DNA of 64,000 bases from Xiphophorus maculatus (GCF_002775205.1 NC_036460.1:1556056-1620055), one strand, 5' to 3'; counted from the stretch's first letter, positions 1 to 13,607 are shown. The notes: a model not told the origin generated them from the sequence alone. Program-made: numbers and translations.

Positions 1-1510
1 CTGAAGCACCGGGACCGGATCCAGAGCGCCATGTTCCAGGACCTGATCCGGTTCTGTAAGAACCTCGGAGAACAGCTGGGTCCAGTCTGCGCCGAACTCC
101 ATTCAAAAAAAGGCCGATTTAACGGCGCACTCGAGCGACTCGTTTTTTTTTTTTACCTTAAATCTAACGTTATTTCTACAGAGTCTGGTTCCGTTGCAGA
201 ACCAGACCTGCAGCAGTTGAAATAATTCAGAACCGAACCGAATCTCAAACAGAAAGCTCCACTATTTTGCCGACATTTGGTACAGGAAGTGGTCCAAAAC
301 CCAAACCACAGGCTGGTCCACTTCCTCTAACGAGTGACTCATGAGTGACAGATAATCTGCAGCTGGTTCATCATCTGCTCTGAACCAGCTGCGCACACAG
401 AGGTTGACCTGGAGGAAATGGGTCTGAAAAGGACCGGGTTCTGAATGGAGTTCGGTGCAGGCGGTGACAGATGTTGCTGCAGTTTTCTATCGGTGAAACT
501 ACTTTGAGTTAAAACTGGTCAAGTTCTGACCAAAGTCTGGTATCTTTTCAGACACTGGGCTGCTGGAGAAAACCAGTATGACCAAAAGGCTCCTCAGCAG
601 GTAACTCACCTGAGCTCTGCCTGTCGCTCAGTGTGCAGGTGTTTCAGTGCCTGACGGTGTGTTTGGTTTCTCCATCCAGACCTCCCGCTGAGGCCTGCGC
701 CCGTTCCTCTCTGCAGCAACTGAAGAAGACGACAGGCGAGGTGAGAAATGCTCCTCAGCTCACCTGCAGATAAACAGGAAATGCGTCATTATTTATCTAA
801 GATAAACAAAATCAAACGATCCTGCCGAGTTTGACAGCTGAAGTTCGGCCCAAACCAGGATCAGAGGAAACCTGTGAATCTGAAGGCCGTCCATCATTCT
901 GACGGATTCAAATTCCCAGACCAGGTGATGGAGACGTTTTAAATGTTATGGTCTGAATACAGAGCGGACTGAAGCCGCCTGCAGAGTCTTCCCAACTTCT
1001 GGTCACTTCAGTTAGTAAAATGTTCCCTGATTTCCAAACTTTGGCTTAAGTGTCGTTTGTAATTCCAGTTTCCATTGTGGCAGCAGAGACTTTTGCTTAA
1101 ACACAAACAGGAGAAGAGTTCAGGTCCATGTGGACCAAGGATGGACGTTTGAGTTCAGGCCAGCAGGTGAACTGTTCATAATTTAAACTGAGGATCAGCT
1201 CCAAGTCATACAGCAAGACAATAACTTTCTGTTCAGTTTGAGGTTTCCTCTCTGAACTACTGACAGGAACACCTGAATGGATCATTTCCTGAATTTAACT
1301 CCATGTTTTAGTTCATCTGCTGCAGCAGAACAACCTGCAGGAGGAAATGAGGGATTTATTTAGCCTGCAGTTTTACTGATGGGAGCTGAACTCAGACTGT
1401 TGGTGTCGTTGCAGCTGGCCTACAAGGTATTGGAGCTGCAGCAGCAGATTAAAATCAAAGAGCATGTCCTGCAGGAACTACAAACCAGGTGAGTCCCTCA
1501 CACACACACA

Positions 1511-1563
<53 letters not shown>

Positions 1564-4500
1564 ACACACACACCTGAGCCCGCCTGTTCTGATGGTGCAG
1601 CTGCTGCTGGTTCACCTCAACAACCACTTCAACCATCAACCTTTAATCTAATTTTACTTTAGCTTGGTGCTAATTCTAATAAGCTGATGCAGTTTTTCCT
1701 CTTAAACATTTAGCAAACACTCATAATACAAAATCTTGATCTGATAGAACCTGAAATGAACATTTTAGACTCTTAGCTCGCTTATTGTTGTTGTCTTTGT
1801 TCTTCCTAATGAGAAAAGTGCTGCTGTTTTGTAAATGTGACTGGATGTGGGAAAACCAAGAACAAGTCGACTCAAAGTGTGGATTCTAAGCTGACATACT
1901 GTAAGTATTTTATTTTAGGTGTTAAGGTGCAGGTAGTCAGCGCAGGGCGCAGCGCTGCTCACGTCCTGTTGCGTTCATCGCAGCCGCAGGTCGGACTGAC
2001 CTGGATCTGCGTGCCGGTGCCATGCTACGCATCATAATACTTTTTTAAAAACGCAAAAGTTCTGCAACTCAGCCTGAGAAACTGAAAAATATTCCTGCAG
2101 ACATGGATTCCTCCAATCACATAAATCGTCCTGCCATTTTCTTTCCACTGTGACCTTCAGCTTTTCTTTGAGGGACCCAGTCTTAAAACATTTATTCACC
2201 ATCATTTTTGAACACCATCCTTTGGTATTCTAACTACGTGTTGCATTTTGAGCTCATGTCAGGTCAAATAAACGAAGGTTTACATGCAGTACCTCGCCGA
2301 CCACTAGGGGGCGACCACAGGCAAGAGAAAGATTGCTCTAAAGGTTTATAGTAGATGTTTTGGAGGGGGAGCCGTGTCATTGTTTCTTCCATCTTCATCC
2401 TCGATAATGGGTGACAACAGGAGGCTCTCAGGGTTTGTCCAGTTCAGTCCGTCTTAATCCAACTCCAGTCCGTTTTCCTAGAACATCCTGTTGGTTCGGG
2501 GAGGAGTGCATGTGTAGTCAAACCAAAAATCAAACTCTGGTCCTCCAAACCTCATCTGGGTTCGGTTGGACTGAACTCTGGTTCGGTTTGAATGTGAACG
2601 CTGAGCGGAGCAGAGACCTCTCCAAAAGCAGGAAGTGGATTATAGTACAGGGCATTCTGGGTAAACACAACCAAAGCTAATGTGCTAGCCTGGCGCTAGC
2701 AGCAGAAATGGCTCCTGGTCTTCACCCAAAGACTAAAGAGAAATCCTCCAACACTAAAATCTGTCGCCTCCATCTTGTTTCCATCTGGTGAAGAAGGAAG
2801 TTGCTCTCAGCGTCTTCAGAGGTTATTGTCGTTTCCTTCAGTGGTTCTTGGTGCAGCGCCCCCACAGGCCAGGAGGGGAACAGGTTGGTTTGACTCAGAG
2901 CAGAGAGGAAGAGAACCACAGCAGTTAGAGAAGTTCTGGTTCCAGTAGAACCGAGTCTACTGGACCATGAGGAGGAAATCAGCCTAAAGACGCTTCTCCT
3001 CCTCCTCTGTTCTCAGACTACAGAAGGAGGGCGGTCGGCTAGCAGAGTCGTCCGAAGCTAAACGGGCTCTGAGGGATGAGGTGGAGCAGGTCAGACAGAA
3101 GAACAAGACGCTGAAGGCGGCGTATGATGCGCTGCTGCAGCGTCAGAGGGAGGCGGAGTCCAAACTCAGGGAAGAGAAGGAGAAAGAGGAGCGCGTCCTG
3201 GAGGACATGATGCATCAGAAGAAGCAGGCCGCCGCCCGCATGAACCACCGCAACGAACGCCGCTCCAGGTGGGAAATGCTCCCGCGCTACACCTGCTGCA
3301 GCAAGAAAAGGCATTAAGAGATTTTTTAAATGATTGTTTCCATCAGAGCTCGACAGGCAACCATGGAGAAGCAGCTGCAGACAGCTGCCAGGTCAAAGGT
3401 CATCATCGAGAGGTGAGAGCTTCACTAAACGATAAATGAGGTTTAGAGGTTTTAACGGGATGAACATCACCTCAGAGCGTTGTCTTCCAGTTCGTCCAGC
3501 GCTCCGACTTCCAGGTCCACGTCTCCGAAGCCGGAGGATCAGGACAAGTCCGGCGGCCGAGGAGCGACTCGCCTCTTCAGGTCGACCCGTTTCAGTTCTC
3601 ACATCGCAGGCTGTGTCAGAATGACTAACATCAGTAATTCAGTCCAGACTGAGAGAAAACACGGATTTAATGTCTTCATTCAGTGTTTTATAGGAAAACT
3701 GTAAAATTTAGAGGGAAACTGAGTCAAATATGCTTGAAAAGTCACATTTTTAATCAAACTTTAGGAGTATTGAAATTCTTTAAAGATGTTAGAAAACAGA
3801 TTTTTTTATTTTTATTTTAAGGTTAAATTTTTCATATATTTCTGCTTCTTTGCATCTGATTCTGTAAATTCTCACTGAACCAAACCTCTGCTGCCTTCCT
3901 GACATGGAGACTTTAGCAACAAGCTAACGCTAGCCCTGCTCCTCAGGTCGGCGTCGGCCTCCTCGCCGAGGTTCTTCTCGTCCATCAGAGAGATGTTTGA
4001 GTGAGTTTTTCGGGTTTGGGTTGTTCGCCGTTTGGTTGATGTGTCTCTGATGGAAAGTGTTTGACCTCAGCAGGAAGAGAAGGGGTCACTCGGTCCACAG
4101 CCTGGAGGAGGATCTGCTGTTTCCCGTCGGAATCTGTTTATCAGCCAGAGTTCCTGTCAGACCGCTGCAAGTCCTGGTAAAACTCCAGTTCCCATGATGC
4201 ATTTCTGTCCTAACTTGCTGACCATGTTGGTTTCCATCCCTGAACACTTTTTCCTGACTTTACTGTCAGCCTGAACATTTTCTGTAGATGTTTCCAGTTG
4301 AGTTCAGCACCAAACCCTAATTTCTGTATCAGATTATTTTATTTTTAATCTCATAATCTCTTCTGACAGACTAAATTTACACACATGGGGCTGCAGGTAG
4401 TTGGCAGGACGACCTCATCAGTTGGTCAAAAACTAAAATGTAAAGCATTCGAGGTTAAGTTCCCAACTAGCTCATCAAAGTTGTTAGCATCCATTCAGAT

Positions 4501-7500
4501 CGTGAGAAATGAAGGAGCCGTCAGTCAGCAGACAGCTTAAGCTGTAGCGTCTTCTTAAGGTTGGACATTTAATAAATAAACATCTCTAAACGAATCGTCT
4601 CTTAAAACGAGTGAAATCTGACCTCATAGTCATCAACTCATTTTATTAACATCGTCCTTAAGTGGAGTATGAACTGCTCTGAACTCAGGGGTGAACAATA
4701 AAACACAAATATTATTGTTTTTACAGTAAAATCTCAAACTCTTTCATCCCATGAATCACTGAAAGAAAAATTAAAGCCAAAAACAATTTTTCCAATTTAG
4801 AAAAATCCTTTATTGTCCTGCAGACATTGATATGGATCAGGTTCAAATGGCATCATTACGTCTGATATTTAATAAATGTAAGACCTGAACTTCCTCAGTT
4901 AAAACTGATTAAATCGTTTGTTTTAACATCTAGTTAAAGGAAGAAGAAGAATCTGAATCTGACATTTGTCGCCATCTGGTGGTGAAAGGAAGAACTGCAG
5001 GAACCAATGATATTTTCTAACCAATATTTAACCAGTAGTTTCCTCTGACTGGACCTCGTTGAGTCTCTGACTGGACCTCGTTGAGTCTCTGACTGGACCT
5101 CGTTGGGTCTCTGACTGGACCTCGTTGAGTCTCTGACCCGTCCCGTCTCTGCGGTCGGTAATTAGATGCAGCCGCTCTTTGAACATCCTCTGAGCGATTC
5201 TGCGCCCCATAAAGAGTTCCTCTATCCTGAGCCGTTACCCAGCATGCCCCTCTTCGACCACATGCTGACTGGTGGATGTTGCCATAGTAACAGTTGCGTC
5301 CTCCATAGGAAGCCCATGAGCAAGGCATCAACGCGGTGCGGTTCAGCTTCGGCTCAGACCTGCTGGCCACTGGCGGGACGGACCGGGTCATCAAGCTGTG
5401 GGACGTCCGGGCAGGTAAGGTGGCGCCGGTTGGGTCAGTTGACCGACCCGGGTCTGTTTCCTGTGGTTGTGACCTTGCTGATGATGTCACCAGGCTCGCT
5501 GACCCACAGAGCTACGCTGGACGGCAGCACGGAGGGAATCACCTGCGTGGAGTTCGACCACATGGTGAGGGGTCGAACTCCGGACCTCACCTGGCGCCAC
5601 CGGAACGCCGCTGACGCCTGTTTGTGTCCGCAGGGCCGCAGGATCCTGGCGGCGTCGCACAACAAGTCCGCCCTGCTGTGGCGCCTGGATGACTCCGCCC
5701 CCAAGGTAACCTACCCAAACGAAACCCACCGCAGTGGCCTGGTAAGGGTGGAAATCCAAATGTTGTGTTTGTGGGTCAGGTGACTCTGACGGGTCACAGC
5801 AGGAAGGTGACGGCGGCCAGGTTCACCTGCGTCCCCCACCAGGTGGTGACAGGAAGCACCGACCGGACCGTCCGTCTCTGGGACCTGAACAGAGCCGCCT
5901 GTGAGTGTCCGTCTGTTCTCTCCTCTGATTGGCCGATCTGCAGGTGTGTTTAAAGCGGACGCTGTGTCTGCAGGTGTCCAGCAGGGGGAGGTGGCGTCGT
6001 TCTGCAGCGACTTGGTCTGTTCTGACAGCAGCATCATCAGCGGACATTTTGACTGCAAGATCAGAGTCTGGGACAGCAGGTTCCTCTTCCTCATCTTCAT
6101 ATTTCCTATTAGCCATTTTCAACATGGCCGCCGTTCTGAGTCTTTTAAACCTATTATTGTCATAAAATGTTACAGATTTTCATGGAAGAACTTTATGTCG
6201 CATCACGTGTTTTTGACTTTGTTCATCCGTTTCATGCAACTTTTTGAGTTCAATCGTCAACTGGAAGGAGATGAAGATGAGACAAACGGAGCGAGAGAGA
6301 CGGCCATCTTAATAGTTAGCATTAGCTTCTGCTAATTTCTTTCTGTGTGTAGCAGTTTAGCGTTAGCTCTTATACTTGACTGTTTAGTGTTAAAATTTTA
6401 GTTTAGTGGTTTAGCATTAGCTTAGCTAAATGATCTGATCCGATTCTGATCCAGTTTTGGTTCTGTTTCGGTTTCAGTTCTGGCTCAGTTCTGACTCAGT
6501 TCTGGTCCAGGTCTGTTTCGGTTCTGATCCGGTTCTGCTCTTCAGGACGGTGAGCTGCGTTCAGGAGCTTCCCTCTCAGGGCAGAGTCACCTCTCTGGAC
6601 CTGAGCTCCGACCGGCGCCAGCTGCTCAGCTGTTGCCGTGACGACTGCCTCCAGCTACTGGACCTGCGCTGGACCAACGACCGGATGTGCTTTAGGTAGA
6701 GCCGGCCCGGTTCTGCTCTGAGGTTCTGTTGGGCCGGCTTCCCGTTGGTGACGCAGGCTGTTTCTGTTTCAGAGCCGACGGCTTCAAATGCGGCGGCGAC
6801 AGCACCAAGGCGGTCATCAGGTGAGTCCGGCGCCAGCCATCAGACCGGTACCCGACCTGGGCCTGAAACGGTACCAGAGTATCGTCAGGCTCTAGTTAGA
6901 CGGAACCAGAACCGCCAGAGAGCAAGTTCTGATCGCAGTTTGTGTTTAACAGCATATGGTCTGATTTTTCTGCTGTTTCCATGACAACAGCAGCAGCAGC
7001 AGCTCCAGTTAGCTGAACCCAGTGAAGGTCCAGCTCCGTGCTGGTTCTGCTGGTTTTAACCGTCATGTTTGGCCTCCGCAGCCCAGACGGATGCTACCTG
7101 GCGGCCGGGTCCGCTGACGGAGCCGTTTACATCTGGAACGTCTCCACTGGGGGCCTGGAGACCCGCCTCCCCGACCGGCACAGGTGATCAGCTGACTCAT
7201 GATGTCATCAGGTCGGGTTCTGCTCGCTACCTGGTCCAGATACGTTTTATCTGAACACAGGAGAGTCAGATAAAACCATTTAAAAAAGAGTCAAAGTGTC
7301 CGTGACGGTTTCCATGGAGAATTCAGAGCAAAGCTGATGCTTCACGCAAAATAAATAGATGCAAATATTTCATTAGCTAAACATTTAGCTTGAAGGTAAT
7401 GTTCCTCAAGCTAAATCTTTAGTTTGCTAACTAAATTAACTGGGAAGCTAAAGACTTGGCTTGCTAACTGAGTGTTTAGGTGGGAAGCTAAATGTTTATC

Positions 7501-7643
7501 TTCAGGTTCAGTGTCATCAGTTTCCTTTTCGTCGTCCGTCCTCCTGCAGCTCGTCCGTCACCGCCGTGTCCTGGTCTCTCTCCGGAGAACACTTCGTCAG
7601 CGTGGACAGGAGCCGGCGGGCCGTCCTCTGGAGTGACATCTGA
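1..7643 (+). CDS. atg16l2: Autophagy-related protein 16-2-like (ATG16L2), 5'-partial, 18 exons
   Basis: Exons read by GT/AG borders with continuous frame: 1-55, 552-600, 680-740, 1415-1488, 3017-3268, 3347-3412, 3491-3580, 3947-4000, 4074 (or 4071)-4176, 5309-5414, 5494-5564, 5634-5705, 5780-5900, 5974-6079, 6546-6695, 6773-6820, 7082-7183, 7550-7643 (TGA). They give about 557 residues. The window opens inside the first helix (LKHRDRIQSAMFQDLIRF), which in this family binds ATG5, so roughly 20 N-terminal codons are missing. Exons 4-6 encode a charged coiled coil ending NERRSRARQ. Exons 10-18 encode seven WD40 blades (LLATGGTDRVIKLWD, TGSTDRTVRLWD, SGHFDCKIRVWD). The segments KRRGHSV and NERRSRARQ, and the short linker, match ATG16L2 better than ATG16L1. 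Family knowledge: ATG16L proteins scaffold the ATG12-ATG5 conjugate at membranes for LC3 lipidation, and ATG16L2 is reported to be poor at canonical autophagy. No frameshift or premature stop is seen. The arrb1 gene follows on the same strand 8 kb downstream. Confidence 0.9.
1499..1574. repeat. (CA)n microsatellite in atg16l2 intron 4
   Basis: Nearly pure CA dinucleotide run with two interruptions, starting just after the donor of exon 4. Confidence 0.95.
2430..2972. mobile_element. Inverted-repeat MITE, copy 1, in atg16l2 intron 4
   Basis: Shares long stretches with 44478-45076, including CAGGAGGGGAACAGGTTGGT, AACACTAAAATCTG and GCTAGCAGCAGAAATGG. Ends about 45 bases before atg16l2 exon 5. 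Edges are approximate. Confidence 0.6.
5043..5137. repeat. 22-bp tandem repeat, four copies
   Basis: Unit CTCTGACTGGACCTCGTTGA plus GT, repeated four times with one G/A change, inside atg16l2 intron 9. Confidence 0.92.
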
Positions 7644-9300
7644 ACCGGCCAATCAGACGAGACTTCCTGTGGAGACACATTTGAACCAGCCAATCCAGCA
7701 GCAGTTCACGGCGTGACGATGGATTGGGTCTGAGAAATGACTCGGGGAAGGTTTACGGGTTTTTAGCCTCGTGTTGATGAGCGGAAAAAGGGAAGTTTGG
7801 ACTTTTTAAATATTTTCTAACAGACCTTTGCTGCAGTAACAGATTTAACAAGGGAACGTTGATTTTTTAACTAACTTTCAGCTTTTTAAACATGAAAACC
7901 GTTAAACTTTGAGATGTAGAACAAACTCCCAGGATGGAAAATACCAGCAGGTTTTATTGACATTTGAGAGAATGTGTTGATTGGTGCTTCGTCAGAAGCC
8001 AGGCGGACATCAGGAGTGTTCACTGGACAGGTGTTCACACCTGACACAGGTAAAACTCACCCAGCTGTTTAAACTTGAAGTCTCTGAAAGTCAGAGATGT
8101 GTGGAAATCTGGCAGAAGAATGTTTCGTCTTCTGCAGCACTTTACGGACAGAACGTTCCCAAGAACTAAAAGTTCTCCCAGACTGAACTGGTTCTTTAGT
8201 GTAAGGGATAAAAACGGCAGAGCATCAACCAGACTTCAGGGTTTCGGAGCAAACAGTCGCAGTTTGTTCTGATTGGTGCTGAAGAATCTGATTAACAGCC
8301 AGAGCTGCAGGCGGGTACCATGTGGTTCTCCTGAGATCGGACCGGGTTACGACACGGTCAGGACGGACTCACCAGCTGGAGCTGATGGATTTCATCTGAC
8401 ATGACAGATGATGGGGAGAAATTTCTGATTAATTCTGACCGACAATTATGACTCCAAAAACCCGATAAACATCAGATAAGCCCTGTTCACACGGATCTGT
8501 CGTTTTTAGCTGCCAACTGTCCCAGACTTTGACTGCAATTTGTATTCACGAACACTAGATGGCGCTGCTCTCCTTAAGTAAGTAGAAAGCAACGAAGCTC
8601 TGAGTCTCAGAATAAGTCCTGCAGTCAGACAGTCACAGTTTCTTTTATAAAAGATAAGAGACTCTAAATCTACCAAACAATCTGTGGGTTTAAAGTGTGA
8701 TGACGAGATCAAAGCTCCTGACATGCAGATGAGAACAATTTATCTCAGCTGTTTTAATCACGTTTAATTATAAATAAGAAAAATTTGTTTCAGAAAATGC
8801 AGATTTGTATTTAATTAGTTAATTAATTGTTTTTGCATAGTGAAAGCAGCTTGAAGTTACAGTTTTACCGCCTTCTTCACCACTGGAAGACTTAAGGAAA
8901 AGAAACATTGTGTTGATTAAATCCGTCATGAAAATAACAGATTAAATCCTGTTAATGTGAAAATAACAGATTAAATCCTGTTAATGTGAAAATAACAGAT
9001 TAAATCTTGTTTATATGGATGCGACTCCAATGTTGGGGAAATAATAAATACTGCAGGATGACGTCAGAAGTAACGGCGCTGACCCGTCTCCGGTTCTGTG
9101 CTCAGCTCCCACGCACGCACATCACAAACAAACATGGCGCCATTCGCTGCTGCCATGTCCTCTGTGGCAGCGCTACAGCGCCATCCAGTGGCCAGGCAGA
9201 CATGTTACACCATATACGGCGTCCTGTAAGTTCCATTTTACGGCGTTCGTCTCGTGTTTACTGCGTCTAAATTCAGCCGATAATCTTTAACTTACTGGAA
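7644..9300. other. atg16l2 3' flank / probable 3' UTR and spacer
   Basis: No coding sequence is supported. It includes a three-copy 29-base repeat at 8930-9007 and a CTCF-like motif at 8552-8566. No AATAAA is convincing close to the stop; one lies much further on at 10060-10065. Confidence 0.4.
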
Positions 9301-9316
9301 TCCAACAGGAGCCTGC

Positions 9317-9418
9317 AGCGCCCTCTGCTGCTGGTTTTTAAAATATACTAAATAGCTTTTTCTTTAACAAAATAATTTTGAGTTGTGCAGTTGCGGCCTC
9401 CCGCCAGCAGAGGGCGCT
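9317..9418. promoter_or_regulatory. Divergent pair of CTCF-like motifs
   Basis: On the + strand, 9404-9418 (CCAGCAGAGGGCGCT) fits the published core consensus CCASYAGRKGGCRSY at every position. On the - strand, 9317-9331 (GCAGCAGAGGGCGCT) has one mismatch. They point away from each other between the atg16l2 and arrb1 genes. Binding is inferred from the motif only. Confidence 0.4.
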
Positions 9419-10390
9419 GCTCCAAAGCTTTCAGCTTCCCCTGGTGGCTGAAATCGGTTCTGCTGGTTGTTTTACTCTGAATCGTACCAGAACCTCCGGA
9501 TCGGAGCAGAACTGGACCTGGTTTGGGTTTCATGAAGCTTCCACTCAAAGCTGATTGGTTCTGCAGGTGCTGGTTCTGGGTTTGGCTCAGATCCAAATAC
9601 CAACCTTGGCTTGGATCGGGTTGGTTCTACAGAACCAGGTCTCGACTAAGAAGGAGAACTTAAGAGTAGTGAAGTCAACCCAGTTCTGTTCTGGAACCAG
9701 TTTGTGTTCGGTTTCATCATTTGTGTTAAACTGGATCAGAACCTGCTGTGGAGATCAGAACTGGTTCTTCATCCGGTCTGAACTCTCAGGTTCTCAGATT
9801 AAACGCCTCAGGTTCTGGTTCTGTCCAGCCTGCTGGTGGTTCTGTTCTTATGATGTTTGGTTGAAAAGGGAAGATGATGTAAAATATTTGTATTTTTGCT
9901 GCTCTGCCTTTTGTTTGGTTCTGTTGGACCTTCTGGGTTTAAAGGGAACATTTGGATCATCTGGTTTTATCCTTCATTTATTTATACAGCGTATTAACTG
10001 GGACTGTATGGCAAGCCGTTTTCTACTTAATGAGTCCTGAAAGTTGAAAGTTTCTCTGAAATAAACCAATAAATCCTGAATTTAACCCAGATTGTTTCTG
10101 CTGATCTGGTTCTTCTTTCCGCTCTCCATGCGCAGTTTAAAACATTTAACCGCCTCATCTGGGTCCAAACCCACCGTGTTTGATAAAACGCGTTCTGTAC
10201 CTGATGGATCCATCTCAAAGTAGCCCAAACCGACAGAAGCAGCAGATAACGGCGCCGTTCGGGTCCAGGAGCCGCATGTTTACTACAAAGAAGCTTTTTC
10301 TGTCAAGACATGAACAAATCTTCCTCTTCATTAATCTGTAAATCCATCTTGTTATGGTGTAAAACACGAGTGTAACTGTGGTGCAAGATG

Positions 10391-10557
10391 GTGGGGAGGA
10401 AGAGGAGCGGGTCGTGGGGAGGAAGAGGAGCGGGTCGTGGGGAGGAAGAGGAGCGGGTCGTGGGGAGGAAGAGGAGCGGGTCGTGGGGAGGAAGAGGAGC
10501 GGGTCGTGGGGAGGAAGAGGAGCGGGTCGTGGGGAGGAAGAGGAGCGGGTCGTGGGG
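10391..10557. repeat. 23-bp purine-rich minisatellite, about 7 copies
   Basis: Unit GTGGGGAGGAAGAGGAGCGG plus GTC, essentially perfect from copy to copy. One strand is almost all purine, in long G runs, so open frames over it are by-products. Confidence 0.95.
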
Positions 10558-10659
10558 CTCCTCTTCCTGGAAAACTTTTTCTTTTCTAGTGTTAAGAATG
10601 AGGCCAAAACTTGCATTTGGACGCCAGACAGTCTTAATCTATAAATTAGATATACGTCC

Positions 10660-11620
10660 TGATCAGGTTTGTCAGATTAATAGTAACTTTTGAAAATAAT
10701 ATTTTAGCAGGTGTTAAACGTACTACAAAACATAAACATGTTGAAACATCTAATTAATCTATATAATGTCTTTCACTTGGAACTGCAATTCAGTAATTTT
10801 TTTTGTAAAAGTTTTTGCCTTTTATTGTCTGATTTTATCAAGTGCTAAAAACATAAACAACATGAGATTCTGTAACGATCAAAATGTTATTAAACATTTC
10901 AAAAGCAGAATAAGTAACTTCTGCGTAAACCAAATGAATCCTTGTCAGTAGAAACTTTATATTTTTCAGTTATATGATTCTGACTCCACAGCTGGTTGGC
11001 AAAACCTTTTGTCCTGCTGAATTACACGTAGCAGAGGAGATATGATGCATCTTTAATATAGCAAATATTAATATATAGCAAATATTAAAGACACAAAACC
11101 ACATCATAAGTATACTAAGTATTAAGTCTACTACCTATAAATATATAAGATTTATACTAAAAGTATGCTTGTACCAATTTTGACATAACTTTAAACTCAC
11201 TTAAATATAATTGTACCAAAATACACTTTTAAGAAATACATTAAATAAAAATATACTTTAAGTGAACAAAATATGTATTTGCCTAAGTGTAAATATACAC
11301 CTGCTCAAGCGTATATTCAAAAGATATTTAAAATATCTGTCAAATATGGTTTGTGTATATTTTAAAATATATGCTCAAAATAGAACTTTTTAAAATTCAC
11401 TTAAAATTCATTTAATTCCTTCTTTAAATTATTAATTACAATTTGTTTTAAATTACATCTCAGTATATACTGTAGGCTAATAAAGTATGCCTTTTTAGGT
11501 GCCTTTATAATCGTTTACTATTTTTGTTAAAATGGCAAAGAATAAAACAATAATAAACCTTATAGTGGAACTTGATGTAATGTTGTTTAATAAAGTAAAT
11601 AAATAAAATATCAAACATTG
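10660..11620. other. AT-rich spacer with TATACTTTAA-type motifs
   Basis: Dense AT-rich DNA with recurring words such as AAATATAC and ACTTTAAG on both strands. This is typical of decayed non-autonomous DNA transposons in fish. No gene is supported. Confidence 0.35.
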
Positions 11621-13607
11621 ATACTTTAGTGACAGGTTCTGCAACAAAAACAATACTTGTCCTGAACACTGAATGTAGCAGGTATCTTCTGTTTTACATC
11701 TCTCCGAATATGATCTGTTGTTTTCAGCTTTTTTTAAAACACGGAAGCTGTTTTTACCCGATCCATTTTCAGATGTATGATGTTAGATCTGTTATTGAAC
11801 GGCATTCGCTGCAGTTCACACTCCAGACCAGATGGTGGCGGTATTGCACACTTTCAGTTTTTTTGAAAAGCGCCATAAACAGAACAGACGCTGTTCAAAT
11901 TCGCCATTTTTACTCGAATAATATTGAATTAAAAGTAGAGAGGGCCTTGATAATAGTTAGTAGTTTTGGTAAATTCAAGCTGGTGACGTTCTAGTCCGAG
12001 TTAGACGACAACACAACAGGACAAGAACCGATGGAAACGAAATGTGAGTCACGAAAAGAGCCGAAGGGACGAAGGCTGCTAACGTGCTGCTAGCTGGTGG
12101 TAAATTTGCTTCCAAATGCTAATAATCTTCGTTTAATTATAAACAGTGCAATAAAGATATAAACAAGCTTACGTTGGTTTCAGAAATAATTATTTTATCA
12201 ATTTTATTGTGACTTTTATGATTATTACTATAACAGTCATTCAGCTTCATGTTATACTAGATTCTATGAAACAGCGTCATTGTTTTTAAATTGTTTTTAT
12301 TGTTTTATACTTGTGCATATGTATTAATTGTTTATATCTTGTAACCAGGTTGTTATGTAGTGCAAATGTTTTGCTCAGGTCCCTGAGATCTAGATCTGAA
12401 CGCGGTTTACCTGGTTGAATAAAGGAATATAAAATAACTGCATGGAGGCTGTTTGTTGCGACTTAATTGTGAGGTTGTTATAACTCGTTCATAATTGTTT
12501 TTATCTTCATATTTTTTATCTTTTATATCTTCATATTTTTGCAGTGTAATTAGATGAAGATGATAGAGGAAGCCAGGAATCAGGAGTTAAAAAACCTAAG
12601 ACCTTCCTGTCTCAGCAGAGGCTCTGGCTCCACCAGATCACCAGATCCACCAGATCACCAGATCCACCAGATCACCAACCAGCTCTGAGGATGAAGCTCC
12701 ACATCGTCTTCATGGTGGAAGGATTTTTATTTTTCCTGAGCAGCTGGCCACAGTTTAACAGCAGAACCTGCTGTGTTTCCAACACTAAGTGCTTAATAAA
12801 CATGATTTCATTTAAAAACAATAGGACAGAATTTATTCCCCTTGTTAATCTATCATTTCTCTTTCATACATTTTATTCATTGTGAGCTTTCAGGGCCTGT
12901 GACGGACCGGTGACCTGTCCAGGGTGAACCCGCCTCTCATCTGATGACAGCTGGAGACGGGCCCCACCGGCCCCCTCGCCACCCTGCAGGGACCAACGTG
13001 TTCAGATCATAGAAAGATTTTAAGTTAGTTTTCTCGCTTAAGTCCACACTTAAAGCAGCTTCATAGTTAATGCCAACATCAACTGATTCTATGATATTGC
13101 TGGCTATTTTTTCTACTTCTAACATAAACAGGTAAAGAAAACACCCAGGAATGTTTTTTCCCTCCAGGCATCCGGTCCAATCATCACCGGTTCTGATGAT
13201 GTCTCATACATAGCGAGTCCACAACGTCTTAAAAGTGTAAGTCGTATTTTTTTCTTTGCTGTTTTTCTGTACTCTTTAAAATATAAAAGCTTTCTCTGTT
13301 TAGTTGCTCTATTGTTGTTTTTTGTAGGTTTCTGTAAAGTGAAATGTTCTGTTATTGATCCTCACTGATCTTAGGAAGGAGAAATATCAGTTTGTCTGCA
13401 GTAAAACTGGAAAACTGTGACACTGAATTAAAACAAAACTCTGTACTTGGTGAAATATTTTTCACATTTTCTCTAAAGTGTACCTATTGTGTTATTGTGC
13501 TAATTTTCATAAGCATGTTGTCTGTAAACTTTGTATGTATTGACAATTTGTACAATTTTGTGATAGTATATTGTCAATGTACTCTTGATAAATGTGGTTA
13601 ACACTTT

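Noticed and set aside
10378..10693. Gly/Arg-rich frames at the purine minisatellite
   Set aside because: No start context, no homologue, and all three frames open because of the repeat.
12360..12430. GGTTGAATAAAGG phrase, also CCTGGTTAAATAAAG at 27965, as gene poly(A) sites
   Set aside because: More like the 3' tails of fish LINE/SINE elements. No gene ends nearby, and the pieces are too short to name a family.
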